The position numbers were made by a program, and so were the translations under genes. A DNA stretch of 64,000 bases from Tragulus kanchil (lineage: Eukaryota > Chordata > Mammalia > Artiodactyla > Tragulidae). Below, piece by piece: positions 44,047-54,550 of this stretch. Each line of letters starts with the position of its first letter. The first letter of the stretch is position 1. Location: NCBI GenBank assembly GCA_022376925.1, contig JAIOJX010000003.1, positions 37,129,874 to 37,193,873 of the forward strand, read 5' to 3'. The notes beneath the pieces are model-generated. The model saw nothing but the letters and a program-made list of their open reading frames with translations, had not been told where the DNA came from and did no database searches.

Positions 44047-44180
44047 GATTTCCCTGGTGGTCCAGTGGTTGAGACTCTGTGCTTCCATTGCAGGGGGCAT
44101 GGGTTCCATCTCTGGTCAGGAAACTAGAATCCCACTTGCCGTGTGGCACAGCCAATAAATAAATGAACAACAAAAGAAAA
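44047..44180 (+). mobile_element. CHR-1-type tRNA SINE
   Basis: 'gatttccctggtggtccag', 'gcttccattgcagggggc', 'ggttccatctctggtcagg' and 'gaatcccacttgccgtgtgg', then an A-rich tail. This is a standard CHR-1 layout. Confidence 0.82.
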
Positions 44181-44704
44181 CATTTATTTTAAAATTTCAT
44201 TTTAAAAACGGATGACAAGATAGTCTTCCCTGGATACCAGCTTTTGCTTTATAAATATGAGGCTATATGAACCAGTCAACCGTCTTAAGCCTGAAACAGG
44301 AAGTGGATGGTATTTAGTCTCCAAAGTGAAAAGTCAACAGATTCCACATCATTATAATTTCTTAATGAAGGAATCTTTAGCTATGGCATTCACATATGTT
44401 GTGTAGTCTTAAAAGCAGCAATGCGTATATAGAAATGGGAGAATTTCCAGCAAAGGATTAAAAAGTTCCCTGGGACCTGGAGAAAGAAGACCAAAAGAGA
44501 GAGCTTGCACTAGAGACAGATAAGGTGGGATGCTATGCTTTGGGGGAGGGGTGGGGTGAGCTTCTTTGTTGAAGTCCCTTGTACCATCCCACGCCCTTGG
44601 TACTCCTTCCCATCCCTCTCAAATCCCCTAGAAACCTTCATCCATGGGGGCGGCTGCTATAGCTGAACTTGAAGGCTTTTCTTCTATTATTCTTATAAAG
44701 TCTC

Positions 44705-44805
44705 CCTGGAGTAGGCTAATATTATCACCATTTTACAGATGAAGGAACATATGTCACTAGCCCACAATTATCAAGAAAATGGCACAGCAGAGATTAGAAA
44801 ATTGT
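44705..44805 (-). repeat. MIR-like ancient SINE remnant
   Basis: 'attatcaccattttacagat', 'gaaggaacatatgtcac' and 'aaatggcacagcagagatt' are the MIR 3' half read in reverse. Repeated at 45808-45908. Confidence 0.75.
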
Positions 44806-45044
44806 TCTGTGCTTAGTTACCGAAAAAAGATTCTTGATACTCATGTGATTAATCCCAGAGTAAGTGGTGTGAAAGCTTAGAAATATCTGGAAAATTGCAC
44901 ACACACACCCGCAAGGGTTTTTTTCTTTTCTAAAAAGTTTCAGTGAAAAACTTCCTGTGATCTCAGAAAAGATAAAGAAAAAATATGTCCTTCTGGAACA
45001 TTAAAAAGTAGAAATTCCTACCTTTATATATAGGAGACAAAAGA

Positions 45045-45193
45045 GACATGGGTTCTATCCCTGGGTCTGTAAGATCCCCTGGAGGAGGGCATAGCAACCC
45101 ACTCCAGTATTCTTGCCTAGAGAATCCCATGGATGGAAGAGTCTGGCGTGCTACAGTCCATAGGGTTGCAAAGAGTCGGACATGACTGAAAGT
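45045..45193 (+). mobile_element. Bov-tA-type SINE, 5'-truncated
   Basis: Starts in the B-box region ('gacatgggttctatccctgg') and runs to 'gactgaaagtgacttacc'. Repeated at 46157-46306, and its last part again at 47359-47441. Confidence 0.85.
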
Positions 45194-46156
45194 GACTTAC
45201 CAAACACATGCACCTTGATCCAGAGTGAAAAGTTGGGTACACCTGTCTTGAGACCCAGTATTTTGCAAGGTCCTATACCCCGAAAATAGGTATGTAGACT
45301 CATTTTAAAACGGATGACAAGATAGTCTTCCCTGGATACCAGCTTTTGCTTTATAAATATGAGGCTATATGAACCAGTCAACCGTCTTAAGCCTGAAACA
45401 GGAAGTGGATGGTATTTAGTCTCCAAAGTGAAAAGTCAACAGATTCCACATCATTATAATTTCTTAATGAAGGAATCTTTAGCTATGGCATTCACATATG
45501 TTGTGTAGTCTTAAAAGCAGCAATGCGTATATAGAAATGGGAGAATTTCCAGCAAAGGATTAAAAAGTTCCCTGGGACCTGGAGAAAGAAGACCAAAAGA
45601 GAGAGCTTGCACTAGAGACAGATAAGGTGGGATGCTATGCTTTGGGGGAGGGGTGGGGTGAGCTTCTTTGTTGAAGTCCCTTGTACCATCCCACGCCCTT
45701 GGTACTCCTTCCCATCCCTCTCAAATCCCCTAGAAACCTTCATCCATGGGGGCGGCTGCTATAGCTGAACTTGAAGGCTTTTCTTCTATTATTCTTATAA
45801 AGTCTCCCTGGAGTAGGCTAATATTATCACCATTTTACAGATGAAGGAACATATGTCACTAGCCCACAATTATCAAGAAAATGGCACAGCAGAGATTAGA
45901 AAATTGTTCTGTGCTTAGTTACCGAAAAAAGATTCTTGATACTCATGTGATTAATCCCAGAGTAAGTGGTGTGAAAGCTTAGAAATATCTGGAAAATTGC
46001 ACACACACACCCGCAAGGGTTTTTTTTTTTTCTTTTTCTAAAAAAGTTTCAGTGAAAAACTTCCCTGTGATCTCAGAAAAAGATAAAGAAAAAATATGTC
46101 CTTCTGGAACATTAAAAAGTAGAAATTCCTACCTTTATATATAGGAGACAAAAGAG

Positions 46157-46306
46157 ACATGGGTTCTATCCCTGGGTCTGTAAGATCCCCTGGAGGAGGG
46201 CATAGCAACCCACTCCAGTATTCTTGCCTAGAGAATCCCATGGATGGAAGAGTCTGGCGTGCTACAGTCCATAGGGTTGCAAAGAGTCGGACATGACTGA
46301 AAGTGA
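46157..46306 (+). mobile_element. Bov-tA-type SINE, duplicate copy
   Basis: Second copy of the element at 45045-45193. The fifteenth duplication starts inside it, at 46224. Confidence 0.85.
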
Positions 46307-46794
46307 CTTACCAAACACATGCACCTTGATCCAGAGTGAAAAGTTGGGTACACCTGTCTTGAGACCCAGTATTTTGCAAGGTCCTATACACCTGCTGAAA
46401 ATAGGTATGTAGACTCAAGGTTCTGTAGCAAGGAACACAAGGAGGCGTGGCCACTAGCAGATGCTAAGACACCCTTGCAGAGTTCATCATAACCAGAGCA
46501 TATGGTGACTTCCTGTCACCGAAACTGAGATTAGGGCTGGCTGCTGGTCAGTGCTTAAGGGATATCCTTCAGGATACAGCTGTTAGCAGCTTTCTTAGGA
46601 TCCTTCTTCTCCTCTGACTTTTTCTTGTATCTCCCGTCAAAATCTAGGGCAAGTAAAAGCAGAAGTTAATTTTGTTATATTAAGTCTCAGAGAAGAGGGG
46701 CTATAGACACTAAAGACTACTATGCTGGCTGCTTAGCGTAGTATCCCGAGTCAGTGATTGATTAATCATTGATTGATTTCCTAGTTTAACTCTG

Positions 46795-47023
46795 TGTGTG
46801 CGTGCTAAGTCCCTTCCACTGTGTTGGACTCTTTGTGACCCCATGGCCCGTATATAGTCAGCCAGACTCCACTGTCCATGGGATTCTCCAAGCAAGAATG
46901 CTAGAATGGGTTGCCATGCCCTCCTCCAGGGGATCTTCCCAACCCAGGTTCAAATCTGCATCTCTTACGTCTGTCTGAATTAGACAGACAGGTTCTTTAT
47001 TGCTAGGGCCACCTGGAAAGCCC
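46795..47023 (-). mobile_element. Bov-tA-type SINE
   Basis: Full-length minus-strand element ('tgtgcgtgctaagtccc' to 'gggccacctggaaagccc'), with a 'ctgtctgaattagacag' stretch in the head. Repeated at 47930-48158. Confidence 0.9.
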
Positions 47024-47039
47024 ATTTTAAACTCCATCT

Positions 47040-47180
47040 GGTGCTTACGTGAGCTTCATGGCTTTGTAAGTCACCGAGTCTCAGTGACCTCGTCTGTACA
47101 ATGGAGCCCATATTCCTGAGTCTTAACAGGCTGTTTTGAATGATAACTGAGTTAAGGTAGATAATGGTGCTGTGCACAGT
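47040..47180 (+). repeat. MIR-like ancient SINE remnant
   Basis: 'cagtgacctcgtctgtacaa', 'tggagcccatattcctgag' and 'aggctgttttgaatgat' match the MIR 3' half. Repeated at 48175-48315. Confidence 0.6.
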
Positions 47181-47929
47181 TAGAGCTGTGTCTCTATTGA
47201 ATACTTTGGTCTGACCTTTAATTATAGTCCAGGTGATTCAGAGGAGGTCTGAATTCTGCCCTTGGGAGTTATATGTTAGAGTTATCTCTCTAAATAACAA
47301 TGTATAAATGTGCGGACAGTCTCGTTTTGTTTACTCAAGTTTGTGGCATAGAAGGGTTTTGCCTAGAGAATCCCATGGATGGAAGAGTCTGGCGTGCTAC
47401 AGTCCATAGGGTTGCAAAGAGTCGGACATGACTGAAAGTGACTTACCAAACACATGCACCTTGATCCAGAGTGAAAAGTTGGGTACACCTGTCTTGAGAC
47501 CCAGTATTTTGCAAGGTCCTATACACCTGCTGAAAATAGGTATGTAGACTCAAGGTTCTGTAGCAAGGAACACAAGGAGGCGTGGCCACTAGCAGATGCT
47601 AAGACACCCTTGCAGAGTTCATCATAACCAGAGCATATGGTGACTTCCTGTCACCGAAACTGAGATTAGGGCTGGCTGCTGGTCAGTGCTTAAGGGATAT
47701 CCTTCAGGATACAGCTGTTAGCAGCTTTCTTAGGATCCTTCTTCTCCTCTGACTTTTTCTTGTATCTCCCGTCAAAATCTAGGGCAAGTAAAAGCAGAAG
47801 TTAATTTTGTTATATTAAGTCTCAGAGAAGAGGGGCTATAGACACTAAAGACTACTATGCTGGCTGCTTAGCGTAGTATCCCGAGTCAGTGATTGATTAA
47901 TCATTGATTGATTTCCTAGTTTAACTCTG

Positions 47930-48158
47930 TGTGTGCGTGCTAAGTCCCTTCCACTGTGTTGGACTCTTTGTGACCCCATGGCCCGTATATAGTCAGCCAG
48001 ACTCCACTGTCCATGGGATTCTCCAAGCAAGAATGCTAGAATGGGTTGCCATGCCCTCCTCCAGGGGATCTTCCCAACCCAGGTTCAAATCTGCATCTCT
48101 TACGTCTGTCTGAATTAGACAGACAGGTTCTTTATTGCTAGGGCCACCTGGAAAGCCC
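47930..48158 (-). mobile_element. Bov-tA-type SINE, duplicate copy
   Basis: Second copy of the element at 46795-47023, carried by the fifteenth duplication. Confidence 0.9.
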
Positions 48159-48694
48159 ATTTTAAACTCCATCTGGTGCTTACGTGAGCTTCATGGCTTT
48201 GTAAGTCACCGAGTCTCAGTGACCTCGTCTGTACAATGGAGCCCATATTCCTGAGTCTTAACAGGCTGTTTTGAATGATAACTGAGTTAAGGTAGATAAT
48301 GGTGCTGTGCACAGTTAGAGCTGTGTCTCTATTGAATACTTTGGTCTGACCTTTAATTATAGTCCAGGTGATTCAGAGGAGGTCTGAATTCTGCCCTTGG
48401 GAGTTATATGTTAGAGTTATCTCTCTAAATAACAATGTATAAATGTGCGGACAGTCTCGTGTTTTCATAGTTTCTCATTACCTCAGTCTGTCCCAGTTTG
48501 TGGTATTGTCACAGAATCACTGGAAAACAGTATCCCATGTTCTCTGTTTGTAAAAGCATCACTTACCCACCTAAGGCTTAATAAATTGAAAATTTTACTG
48601 CTTAGAAAATAATCAGGTGCAGAGAAGCACAAATTGTACTATCATTTTCTGAAGGTTAATTGGCTTTTACTCTTCCTGTTTTTTTCTTCCACAG

Positions 48695-48832
48695 AATTAC
48701 TGTCTAACACGAGGCCATCTAACATCTCAAGATGAAGGAGGGGTTGAACTGTCACACCAGTGTGATCAATTAGGTGATGGAGAAAAGAGGCATTTACTAC
48801 CTGACCTTAATCTCCTGGGCAAGAATAAGTGA
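48695..48832 (+). CDS. Candidate terminal exon, gene not identified
   Basis: Preceded by a strong pyrimidine tract and acceptor ('tcttcctgtttttttcttcc' then 'acag', ending 48694). From the first base after it, one frame stays open for 45 codons and stops at TGA 48830-48832. It begins NYCLTRGHLTSQDEGG and ends LLPDLNLLGKNK, with no ATG required. I do not recognise the protein. No AATAAA follows closely. It lies in single-copy sequence, so it is not affected by the duplications. A chance frame is quite possible. Confidence 0.2.
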   Translation, partial: NYCLTRGHLTSQDEGGVELSHQCDQLGDGEKRHLLPDLNLLGKNK

Positions 48833-49539
48833 ATGGAGAAGGCTGAATACAGAAAGACTCAATAGTGGAGGAGATGAATGGAGTATCATATCAAGAGACA
48901 CAATGCAGTATGAATATTCACTCATGACAAAATGGACATCCCCAGGATGCATGCTTGTGAGGATGTGTACTGGTTCACTTATTTGCTCAATTCGGAGTGA
49001 ATGCAAAATCATAAACACCTTTAGCAAAAACAACATGATGCAAAATGAAGCAGCTACATTTTTCAGAACATTTAGGTTTGATATCACTTAACTTGCTCAG
49101 CCAAAGGAACTAAGAAAAAGATAATGCAACATTTCTGTGAGCTGTACCATGTTCTGTGAAGAAGATGGAGGAGATACAACTATAGAGGAAATGATAGCAG
49201 ACTTCCTCTATTTAAAGGTTTGTCATTGGGAGAAGGATGAGACATGTTTTGGTGGGATGGCAGGGTGGAGCGGTGTAAGGACTTGACTTTGACTTAGTGT
49301 GAAGAATGGCTTTCCAATATTTGTTACTGGAGCAGCCATGTCTAGCTTGCCATTGCTGGCTGGATGGATAACCACGGGTATAAAGGGGTGCTTGCATTAA
49401 ACAAGATGACCTCAGTTGCCCCTTAATATGCCTCCTCTGGAGCTTTCGATCACAGTGGAGAGGTCTACAATGATTCTGAAGGTTTTTTCGGAGAAGAACT
49501 GAATGAACTTTGTAGCTGCTCGTGCTCTGATAGAGTTAG
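48833..49539. other. Unassigned unique sequence
   Basis: Single-copy sequence with a 105-codon plus-strand frame (48774-49091) and a 96-codon minus-strand frame over the same bases. Neither has a known domain, and frames on both strands suggest low stop density rather than a gene. Confidence 0.45.
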
Positions 49540-49825
49540 TCCTTCTTAGTGGCATGCATTACATGTTGTTGGCCTGGAAACAGTTGCTGGTCTGCTTCAG
49601 TTATGGACAGCTGGTGTTAGCCAAGGGGTTTACTGGATTAGTCATCCCCTAGTAACAATGACATGAGGTGTTTCTCCCTGGATTATTAGGTGATATCTGT
49701 TATGTTTACATTCTCTGTTTTATATTTATTTATCTTTTCCATTCAAGCACAACTTAATGTAAAAGCATTGTGGTTGGGAATCTGCTTCCCCAAGTAAGTC
49801 ACTTATTTATTTATTTTTTTTCTAG

Positions 49826-49971
49826 AATCCATTTGGCTGTTTCTATTTGTGGAGTTCAGTTGTGAGACATCCATTTATCGGATCTGTGGGAAAGTAGCCG
49901 AAGATCCAAAGAAAAGCCATGGAAACGATGAAGAACTAGGAAAATGGATTTCAGCCATGTATCTTGGAGAG
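49826..49971 (+). CDS. Candidate exon, gene not identified
   Basis: 146-nt interval with a pyrimidine-rich acceptor ('tttattttttttctag', ending 49825) and a consensus donor ('gagag|gtaagg'). The third frame is open throughout, with residues such as RICGKVAEDPKKSHGNDEEL; the other two contain stops. An AATAAA lies at about 50187. In the duplicate copy (50914-51058) a one-base deletion destroys this frame, so at least one copy is wrong or the interval is not coding. I do not recognise the protein. Confidence 0.18.
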
Positions 49972-50451
49972 GTAAGGTTGAGGATAATGTTTATACTTGT
50001 TTGCACGCCTCTTTTCCTAGCACAGATGCTCAAATACATATGTGTTGATCCGCTTATATACAACTGTGGTCTTCTGGTTTATGAGGGCTACATAGAGAAT
50101 GTTTCCTATTGAGACACAAGTATGATCGAGATGGTCATATTTAACAAATATTTGTTGGATTAACTTGAATTCAACGTTTAGTTTCAATAAAGTGTCACAC
50201 CGATAGGGAAAATCATTAAAGTGTATTCCCAAAGAACTCTGTGGCATCTTCATCTAAGAACATCTTTTCAGTTGGAAAGCTAATTATCTGTTTAGACTAA
50301 AAACAGTGGAATAATTCTGAACACTTCATTAGGACTCCTACCGTTCCGATTTCACTTGTGTGTTTTGCTTGTGTGTATACAGAGCACTACATCCATAACT
50401 CGGGGGTACAATAGCATGTATATAAGATAACTGGGTAGAAAGAAGCTTCTT

Positions 50452-50627
50452 GGGCTTCCCTGGTGGTCCAGTGGGTAAAGAGTCTGCCTTGAAGTGCAAG
50501 GGGTATCTGTCTGATCCCTGGCCCGGGAAGATCCCATGTGCCTCAAAGCGGCTGGACCAATGTGTCCAATTAGGAGCTGGTGCTTTGGAGCACATGCACC
50601 CAGAGCCTGTGCTCTGCAATGAGAGAG
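50452..50627 (+). mobile_element. CHR-2-like SINE, cut at junction
   Basis: Plus-strand element starting 'gggcttccctggtggtcc' that stops at the joint of the sixteenth duplication. The intact version is at 51539-51822. Confidence 0.85.
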
Positions 50628-51538
50628 TCCTTCTTAGTGGCATGCATTACATGTTGTTGGCCTGGAAACAGTTGCTGGTCTGCTTCAGTTATGGACAGCT
50701 GGTGTTAGCCAAGGGGTTTACTGGATTAGTCATCCCCTAGTAACAATGACATGAGGTGTTTCTCCCTGGATTATTAGGTGATATCTGTTATGTTTACATT
50801 CTCTGTTTTATATTTATTTATCTTTTCCATTCAAGCACAACTTAATGTAAAAGCATTGTGGTTGGGAATCTGCTTCCCCAAGTAAGTCACTTATTTATTT
50901 ATTTTTTTTCTAGAATCCATTTGGCTGTTTCTATTTGTGGAGTTCAGTTGTGAGACATCCATTTATCGGATCTGTGGGAAAGTAGCCAAGATCCAAAGAA
51001 AAGCCATGGAAACGATGAAGAACTAGGAAAATGGATTTCAGCCATGTATCTTGGAGAGGTAAGGTTGAGGATAATGTTTATACTTGTTTGCACGCCTCTT
51101 TTCCTAGCACAGATGCTCAAATACATATGTGTTGATCCGCTTATATACAACTGTGGTCTTCTGGTTTATGAGGGCTACATAGAGAATGTTTCCTATTGAG
51201 ACACAAGTATGATCGAGATGGTCATATTTAACAAATATTTGTTGGATTAACTTGAATTCAACGTTTAGTTTCAATAAAGTGTCACACCGATAGGGAAAAT
51301 CATTAAAGTGTATTCCCAAAGAACTCTGTGGCATCTTCATCTAAGAACATCTTTTCAGTTGGAAAGCTAATTATCTGTTTAGACTAAAAACAGTGGAATA
51401 ATTCTGAACACTTCATTAGGACTCCTACCGTTCCGATTTCACTTGTGTGTTTTGCTTGTGTGTATACAGAGCACTACATCCATAACTCGGGGGTACAATA
51501 GCATGTATATAAGATAACTGGGTAGAAAGAAGCTTCTT

Positions 51539-51822
51539 GGGCTTCCCTGGTGGTCCAGTGGGTAAAGAGTCTGCCTTGAAGTGCAAGGGGTATCTGTCTG
51601 ATCCCTGGCCCGGGAAGATCCCATGTGCCTCAAAGCGGCTGGACCAATGTGTCCAATTAGGAGCTGGTGCTTTGGAGCACATGCACCCAGAGCCTGTGCT
51701 CTGCAATGAGAGAGTCCACTGCAACGGGAGGCCCACACAGGCCAAAGAATAAAGATGGATGAAAATAAATAAACAAACAACAACAAAAATAGTGGCCAAA
51801 ATTTAAAAAAAAAAAAAGAAAA
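51539..51822 (+). mobile_element. CHR-2-like SINE, short-tail form
   Basis: A-box-like 'tggtccagtgg', degenerate B box ('tctgatccctgg'), body 'gatcccatgtgcctcaaag', then 'aaagatggatgaaaataa' and an A-rich tail without the GC-rich extension. A perfect 14-bp target-site duplication, gaaagaagcttctt, lies at 51525-51538 and 51823-51836. Confidence 0.88.
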
Positions 51823-51876
51823 GAAAGAAGCTTCTTTCTTGTAATCTTGATTTTCCTCTAATTAAAAAGTATATGC

Positions 51877-52063
51877 TAGCCCTACTTCTAGCTCAGATGG
51901 TAAAGAATCTGCCTGCAATATGGGAAACCTTTGTTCGATCCCCGGTTTGGGACGATACCCTAAAGAGGGCACAGCAACCCACTCCGTGTTCTTGCCTGGG
52001 GAATTCCATGGCATGTCTATGGGTCATAAAGAATCGAGCATGACTGAGCGACTTTCACTTTCA
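51877..52063 (+). mobile_element. Bov-tA-type SINE
   Basis: Plus-strand element ('tagctcagatggtaaag', 'ttcgatccccggtttgg', 'catgactgagcgactttcac'). It has an internal deletion between 'gaattccatgg' and 'catgtctatggg' that removes the 'acagaggagcc' block. Confidence 0.88.
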
Positions 52064-52154
52064 CATGCCTAAGCGTGCCCAACATGTATTGCAAACCTAT
52101 TGTACTTAGGAAAAATGGATTCTGGAGAAGAAGGGATAGAATAAAAACCTGAGG

Positions 52155-52451
52155 TTTTTTTTCTTTCTTTCTTTCTTTTTTTTTTTTTAGTTTTGGCCTT
52201 TTTTTATTGGTTATTTATTTATTTATTTTCATCCATCCTCATTCCCTGGCCTGTGTGGGCCTCCCATTGCACGAGTCTGTCCCATTGTGGAGCACCCAAC
52301 CTGGGCTCACGCGCTCCAGAGCGCTGGCTTGCAACGAACACACCAGTCGAGCAGCTCCGTGGCACATGGGATCCTTCCGGGCCAGGGATCTAACTGGTGC
52401 CACCTGCACTGCAAGGTGGACTCTTTACCCACTGGACCACAAGGGAAGCCC
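52155..52451 (-). mobile_element. CHR-2-like SINE, short-tail form
   Basis: Minus-strand copy, fairly diverged ('ggatctaactggtgcc' replaces the B-box region). The tail is TTTA-rich without the GC-rich extension. Flanks 'cctgag' (52148-52153 and 52452-52457) may be a short remnant target-site duplication. Confidence 0.78.
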
Positions 52452-52457
52452 CCTGAG

Positions 52458-52949
52458 TCTTTTTTTTTTTTAAAGCGATGAAATGACATGGAGAAAAGAC
52501 TGTTCCAGAACAAACAGTACTCATAGGAATTGAGAGCTTCAGGCAGAACTATGATTATAATTCTGCTGCTGGAAAAATTTTCTTTTCTGACTGGTGAGTA
52601 CTATAGAACACATGCCATGTCCACCTCTCCAGCGTCCATTATCCCCTAGGAAATTTAGGTGACATGGATCCTACTTATACCTCCGGGTATATAATCAGAT
52701 GGCTCTTACTGGCTTAGTCTAATCTGTGTATCTCAGTCTCCCTGTCCATAAGGGACAAGCATGTAACACAATCAGGCCAATGAGAATGTGGATTCCAAAG
52801 GAGAGCTTCTTTTCCTCTGAACGATGTGGGGAGGATATGTAAAGGCCTACACTTCTGCAACTATTTTGCTACTAGGACGGAGAGCCCCAGTCCTGTCAAG
52901 ACAGAGCTGACAACTTCGCACTTCTTCAGTTTGCTCAGCTTTAAAACGG
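52458..52949. other. Unassigned unique sequence
   Basis: Single-copy sequence. No gene or named repeat supported. Confidence 0.5.
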
Positions 52950-53026
52950 AGATGATAAGAACACTTCTGTTTGGGTTTGTTGTGAAAATAAATTACTTAA
53001 CTTACATGAGACGCTTAGAATGTGAA

Positions 53027-53118
53027 TGCTCAGTTGCTTCAGTCATGTCCGACCTTTGGCAGCCCTGTGGACTGTAGCCTGCCAGGCTCCTCTGTCCATG
53101 GGATTCATCAGGCAAGAA
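53027..53118 (-). mobile_element. Bov-tA-type SINE, partial
   Basis: Body-only minus-strand fragment ('tgctcagttgcttcagtc' to 'catcaggcaagaaaac'). Repeated at 54141-54232. Confidence 0.82.
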
Positions 53119-53321
53119 AACTTTTGTCTAGATGTGTTGTGAAGATAAGTTGTTTAACTTACATAAGATGCTTAGAACAGAAAGCACTCAATAAGTGATC
53201 AGTTTTGTTAGCAGATAGAGTGTATTTCCTCTACTTTAACAAAAAGCGTCATTTCCTCTCCGTGAACCCAAGGTAACAATTTTGAGGGCCTGAGCTGTCT
53301 GGTTAATTGATTTAATTCCTT

Positions 53322-53870
53322 ACGCCAGTGGTCCTCAAATTTTTGGCACCAAGGAAGACAGTATTTCTAAGAACCAGGGGAGAGGGGAGTAGTTTCAGGA
53401 TGTTTCAAGCACATCACATTTCTTACGCACTTTCTTTCTTTTCTTTCTTTCTTTTTTTTTTTTAAAGATTTATTTATTTATTTATTTTGGGCGGGGTTCA
53501 GGTTGGGGAGGGAGGGGAGCGGGCGGACCACTTCTATTGGTCTTTCATTTCTCTATTTTCATCCGTCTTTGTTCTTTGGCTCCTGTGGGCCTCCCATCGC
53601 AGTGGCCTCTGTTGTCGCAGAGCGCTGGCTCCAGGCACATGCGCCCCAGAGCTCTGGCTCGGTGATTGGACACATCAGTCCAGCCGCTCCGCGGCACGTG
53701 GGATCTTCCCAGGCCAGGGATCGAACTGGCGCCCCTTGCACTGCAAGGCGGTGTCCTTACCCACTGGACCACCAGGGGAAGCCCTATTATGCGCTTTATT
53801 TCTAATCCAATGCCACTGATCTGACGGGAGGTGTCTGTTCATGACCCAGAGTTTGGGGACTCCTGCCTCT
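53322..53870 (+). mobile_element. DNA transposon remnant split by CHR-2-like SINE
   Basis: 53322-53430 ('cagtggtcctcaaattttt', 'ttcaggatgtttcaagcac') and 53785-53870 ('gcgctttatttctaatcc', 'gatctgacgggaggtg', 'gtttggggactcctgcc') are two halves of one element. The ends 'cagtggtcctca' and 'ggggactcctgc' are roughly inverted. The first half matches the element at 37078. A SINE (53437-53784) splits it. Repeated in the second copy. Confidence 0.6.
53437..53784 (-). mobile_element. CHR-2-like SINE, full length, extended tail
   Basis: In minus sense: A-box-like 'tggtccagtgg', 'cttgcagtgcaagg', 'gatcccacgtgccgcgg', body with the palindromic region, then 'gaaagaccaatagaagtgg', the GC-rich extension (about 53487-53530) and a TAAA/A-rich tail. 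Flanks ('ttacgcactttc', 'ttatgcgcttta') suggest a target-site duplication with mismatches. Very similar to the copies at 9928, 12839 and 42501. Repeated at 54551-54898. Confidence 0.88.
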
Positions 53871-54550
53871 TTTTTTTCTCCTCTTAGGTGATCTCTGCAC
53901 AGACTTGGTTTTGCCAGTAATCGTCCGTGTTAGCATTTAAATAGTGAAACCTGAGGGACTGGTCTCTAAGCTTCATTGCTGGATTTCTACTACCTGCAAA
54001 AGTAGCTGATCCCTCCTCTCAGACCAGAAGCTCTGTCTGGTCAGAAGGAAAATGGCTTCTGGCAGATGATAAGAACACTTCTGTTTGGGTTTGTTGTGAA
54101 AATAAATTACTTAACTTACATGAGACGCTTAGAATGTGAATGCTCAGTTGCTTCAGTCATGTCCGACCTTTGGCAGCCCTGTGGACTGTAGCCTGCCAGG
54201 CTCCTCTGTCCATGGGATTCATCAGGCAAGAAAACTTTTGTCTAGATGTGTTGTGAAGATAAGTTGTTTAACTTACATAAGATGCTTAGAACAGAAAGCA
54301 CTCAATAAGTGATCAGTTTTGTTAGCAGATAGAGTGTATTTCCTCTACTTTAACAAAAAGCGTCATTTCCTCTCCGTGAACCCAAGGTAACAATTTTGAG
54401 GGCCTGAGCTGTCTGGTTAATTGATTTAATTCCTTACGCCAGTGGTCCTCAAATTTTTGGCACCAAGGAAGACAGTATTTCTAAGAACCAGGGGAGAGGG
54501 GAGTAGTTTCAGGATGTTTCAAGCACATCACATTTCTTACGCACTTTCTT

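Larger units (their letters stand above)
44198..46417. repeat. Tandem duplication 14 (period about 1102)
   Basis: 44198-45300 recurs at 45301-46417 with 'tca' shared at the joint. Divergence lies near the end of copy 1 ('tataccccgaaaat' versus 'tatacacctgctgaaaat') and in homopolymers ('gggtttttttc' region, 'aaaaagttt'). The right part is repeated again from 47359 by the next duplication. Confidence 0.95.
46224..48460. repeat. Tandem duplication 15 (period 1135)
   Basis: 46224-47325 recurs at 47359-48460. The 33-nt spacer 47326-47358 contains 'agtttgtggcat', a near match to 'agtttgtggtat' in the unique sequence after copy 2 (about 48495). The bases between are compressed by deletions. The spacer is thus a garbled read-through of the true right flank, a clear sign of an erroneous sequence end. 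Confidence 0.95.
49540..51717. repeat. Tandem duplication 16 (period 1088 to 1087)
   Basis: 49540-50627 recurs at 50628-51717. The right boundary lies in a CHR-2-like SINE and the left in unique sequence. Both boundaries and the joint share 'agtcc', within a looser 'gtgctctg...gag/tagtcc' similarity. A one-base deletion (gccgaagatcc versus gccaagatcc) separates the copies. Confidence 0.95.
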
